Shown: one piece after another, positions 14,208 through 15,648 of the stretch
How the letters are laid out: each line of letters opens with the position of its first letter
Numbering within the stretch: position 1 is the first letter of the stretch
NCBI GenBank assembly: GCA_015521385.1
Contig: WAOH01000002.1
Location: 1-15,648, forward strand
DNA length: 15,648 nucleotides
Reading direction: 5' to 3'
DNA from: Thermoproteota archaeon
GTDB taxonomy: Archaea > Korarchaeota > Korarchaeia > Korarchaeales > Korarchaeaceae
Position numbers and translations under genes: made by a program
The notes under the pieces: model-generated
The model's database searches: none
What the model was told of the DNA's origin: nothing
Seen by the model: the letters and a program-made list of their open reading frames with translations, nothing else

Positions 14208-14337
14208 AGTAGGAGAGGACTATCATGAGGATCCCTATCAGAATGAGGGGGAGGAGGTTGGTCGTCAGTAGAGCGATCACGAAGGCTAGGTAGTCCCTCC
14301 ACTCGAGCTCCACTTCCTCCTCCCTGTCATCAGGCAT
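14185..14337 (-). CDS. 50-residue single-helix membrane protein coupled to oppF
   Basis: This is a small protein not expected from length-limited gene calling. ATG 14337 overlaps the last 8 bp of oppF, GGAGG lies 6 nt ahead of it, and the stop is TGA at 14185-14187. The 50 residues begin with an acidic head (MPDDREEEVELEWRDY) and continue as one long hydrophobic segment (about residues 17-49) containing Asn-Leu-Leu-Pro in the middle, so it could be one long helix or a short hairpin. The sequence has normal G/C-rich third positions in this frame. The position at the end of a peptide ABC transporter operon, with a translational-coupling arrangement, suggests a small accessory subunit of that transporter; this is inference only. 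Its 3' end overlaps the aminotransferase gene by 23 bp on the other strand. Confidence 0.62.
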   Translation of the reverse strand: MPDDREEEVELEWRDYLAFVIALLTTNLLPLILIGILMIVLSYFIVQLLG

Positions 14338-15325
14338 TCAGAGCCTCCACCTCCCTCAGCTCATCCCAGAAGTGGCAAGCCACCCAGTGGCCGGGCTCCA
14401 CCTCTCTGAGGGACGGTTCCTCCCTCTCACAGATCTCCTTGGCGAACGGGCACCTGGTGTGGAACCTGCAGCCAGAAGGCGGGTGCAGGGGGCTCGGAAT
14501 CTCGCCCCTGAGGGTCATCTTCCTCTTCTTCTTGGCCAGCTTCGGATCGGGTACGGGGATGGCCGATATCAGGGCCTTAGTGTAGGGGTGGAGCGGGTTC
14601 TCGAATAGCTCTTCGGAGGAGGCGACCTCCATGAGCTTACCCAAGTACATCACGCCTATCCTGTTGCTCATGTGCTGCACCACCGCCAAGTTGTGGCTTA
14701 TCAGCAGGAAGGTAAGATCGAACTGCTCCTTGAGGTCGCTCAGCAGGTTGAGTATCTTCGCCTGGACACTCACATCCAGTGCCGAGGTCGGTTCGTCGAG
14801 CACCATGAACTTGGGCCTCAGGATCAGGGCCCTGGCTATGACTATCCTCTGCCTCTGCCCTCCGGAGAACTCGTGCGGGTACCTGTCCATGTGCTCCACG
14901 TTGAGCCCCACCAGCTTGAGCATCTCCGCCACCCTGCTCCTCACCTCGGCATCGCTGGCACCCTCGTGTATGACCAACGGCTCGCCCACTATGTCCTTTA
15001 CCCTCTTCCTCGGGTGCAGGGCCTTGTACGGGTCCTGGAAGACTATCTGCATCTCCCTCCTGAGGGGGATGAGCTCCTTGCCAGAGAGATCGGTTATGTC
15101 CCTCCCGTCGAAGATTATCCTCCCCCCGGTGGGCTCGGTCAGCTTGAGGACCGTCCTGCCCAAGGTCGTCTTGCCGCTCCCGGACTCGCCCACGAGGCCG
15201 AAGACCTCCCCCTTCTCTATAGATATGGATACCCCGTCCACCGCCTTCACGTGGCCGATCACCCTCATCATGACGCCGCCGCGGACGGGGAAGTACTTCC
15301 TGAGGTCCTGAACCTCCAGCATCAT
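14330..15325 (-). CDS. oppF: Oligopeptide/dipeptide ABC transporter ATP-binding protein OppF
   Basis: This is a 331-residue cytoplasmic ATPase of a peptide importer. Motifs are Walker A GESGSGKT at 46-53, Q-loop Gln97, signature FSGGQ at 153-157, Walker B ending LDEP (Asp177, Glu178) and H-loop His211. The phrase NPLHPYTKALI introduces the oligopeptide-type C-terminal domain, in which Cys286, Cys292, Cys299 and Cys317 (C-x5-C-x6-C ... VAC) match the [4Fe-4S] site seen in DppD/DppF-type subunits. The KAVDGVS start and the long LRREMQIVFQDP loop point to OppF rather than OppD. The start ATG 15325 forms a TGATG overlap with the restored oppD stop and is preceded by GGAGGTG. It lies upstream of the small membrane gene in the same operon; permease and binding-protein genes must be outside the window. 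Confidence 0.93.
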   Translation of the reverse strand: MMLEVQDLRKYFPVRGGVMMRVIGHVKAVDGVSISIEKGEVFGLVGESGSGKTTLGRTVLKLTEPTGGRIIFDGRDITDLSGKELIPLRREMQIVFQDPYKALHPRKRVKDIVGEPLVIHEGASDAEVRSRVAEMLKLVGLNVEHMDRYPHEFSGGQRQRIVIARALILRPKFMVLDEPTSALDVSVQAKILNLLSDLKEQFDLTFLLISHNLAVVQHMSNRIGVMYLGKLMEVASSEELFENPLHPYTKALISAIPVPDPKLAKKKRKMTLRGEIPSPLHPPSGCRFHTRCPFAKEICEREEPSLREVEPGHWVACHFWDELREVEALNA

Positions 15326-15648
15326 CAGGATGCACCTCCGAACAGGAAGCAGGCCACCTTTGCCCTGGCTCCACCTCCTCCAGCTTTGGCACCTCCTTGT
15401 CGCAGGGGTCGAATCTCTTGGGACATCTGGGGTGGAACCTGCAGCCTGGGGGCGGATTTATCAGGGGCGGTATCTCTCCCTCCATCGAGAAGAGCTTGCC
15501 CCTGTACCCGGGCTTGGGTATCGATTTCAGCAGTCCCTGGGTGTAGGGGTGCAGGGGGTTCTCGAATATCGTTTCGGTGTCGGCCACCTCCACTATCCTG
15601 CCGGCGTACATCACCGCGATCCTGTCGCTTATCTCCGCAGCCAGGGCC
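15325..15648 (-). CDS. oppD: Oligopeptide/dipeptide ABC transporter ATP-binding protein OppD, partial and apparently frameshifted
   Basis: This is the C-terminal end of the second peptide-transporter ATPase; the gene runs off the right edge, so the Walker motifs are not visible. The visible part starts with AAEISDRIAVMYAGRIVE and NPLHPYTQGLL, and has the Cys motif C-x5-C-x6-C (PGCRFHPRCPKRFDPC). After EPGQ, near 15356-15362, the frame is lost. In the next frame the sequence reads VACFLFGGAS and stops at 15325-15327, exactly what the family needs: the fourth cluster Cys and a stop overlapping the oppF start (TGATG). One base therefore seems to be missing next to the TTT run at 15359-15361. Without correction the frame would continue antiparallel to no known product, through most of oppF. 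A sequencing or assembly error is the simplest explanation; a real mutation is possible. Confidence 0.85.
   Translation of the reverse strand, partial: GPGCGDKRQDRGDVRRQDSGGGRHRNDIREPPAPLHPGTAEIDTQARVQGQALLDGGRDTAPDKSAPRLQVPPQMSQEIRPLRQGGAKAGGGGARAKVACFLFGGAS

Noticed and set aside
14637..15324. Extension of the oppD frame through oppF giving a 325-residue protein
   Set aside because: The part after EPGQ is an out-of-frame reading of oppF with compositional bias (Arg, Gly, Glu). A one-base shift restores the expected OppD end and stop.
1..15648. CRISPR array, tRNA, rRNA or insertion sequence
   Set aside because: I found no regularly spaced repeats, cloverleaf, rRNA-like stretch, transposase or terminal inverted repeats; nearly the whole window is protein-coding.

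Overview
The window looks like chromosomal DNA of a thermophilic archaeon. The evidence is heavy AGG/ATA codon use, A/T-rich TATA-like boxes about 25 nt ahead of several starts, leaderless or very short leaders on first genes, and GGTGA-type ribosome binding sites about 5 nt ahead of starts inside operons. TTG and GTG starts are common. Two proteins carry many N-glycosylation sequons, as on an archaeal cell surface. A TACK lineage such as Korarchaeota fits, but I cannot place it from sequence alone. Genes are densely packed, and neighbouring genes often overlap or nearly touch.

Layout. (1) 2-4724, plus strand: a complete set of components for a branched-chain/polar amino acid ABC importer in the order livK-livG-livF-livH-livM, with livK cut by the left edge. 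(2) 4731-8800, minus strand: amrS-type radical SAM protein, then a long KamA-family radical SAM aminomutase with its own promoter, then a secreted, membrane-anchored, probably glycosylated protein of unknown function. (3) 8901-10022, plus strand: an enolase-superfamily dipeptide epimerase, facing a small surface protein on the minus strand (10010-10576). (4) 10702-11856, plus strand: a diaminopimelate decarboxylase-like enzyme, sharing a divergent promoter region with the surface protein and a 4-bp stop overlap with a four-helix membrane protein (11853-12191, minus strand). (5) 12259-14207, plus strand: a PhoU-domain protein and a class III aminotransferase. (6) 14185-15648, minus strand: the tail of a peptide ABC transporter operon: a partial oppD with an apparent one-base frameshift, oppF, and a previously hidden 50-residue membrane protein translationally coupled to oppF.

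Functional theme. Most enzymes concern amino acids or peptides: amino acid and peptide uptake, dipeptide epimerisation, amino group migration or transfer, and lysine formation by decarboxylation. The most informative single observation is that the KamA-family enzyme has Lys and Asn where lysine 2,3-aminomutase has its two lysine-binding Asp residues. This is the pattern reported for glutamate 2,3-aminomutase, so beta-glutamate (a compatible solute) is a reasonable product hypothesis. Short inverted repeats lie on or near the predicted transcription starts of three promoters. I see no CRISPR, tRNA, rRNA, insertion sequence or obvious mobile element.
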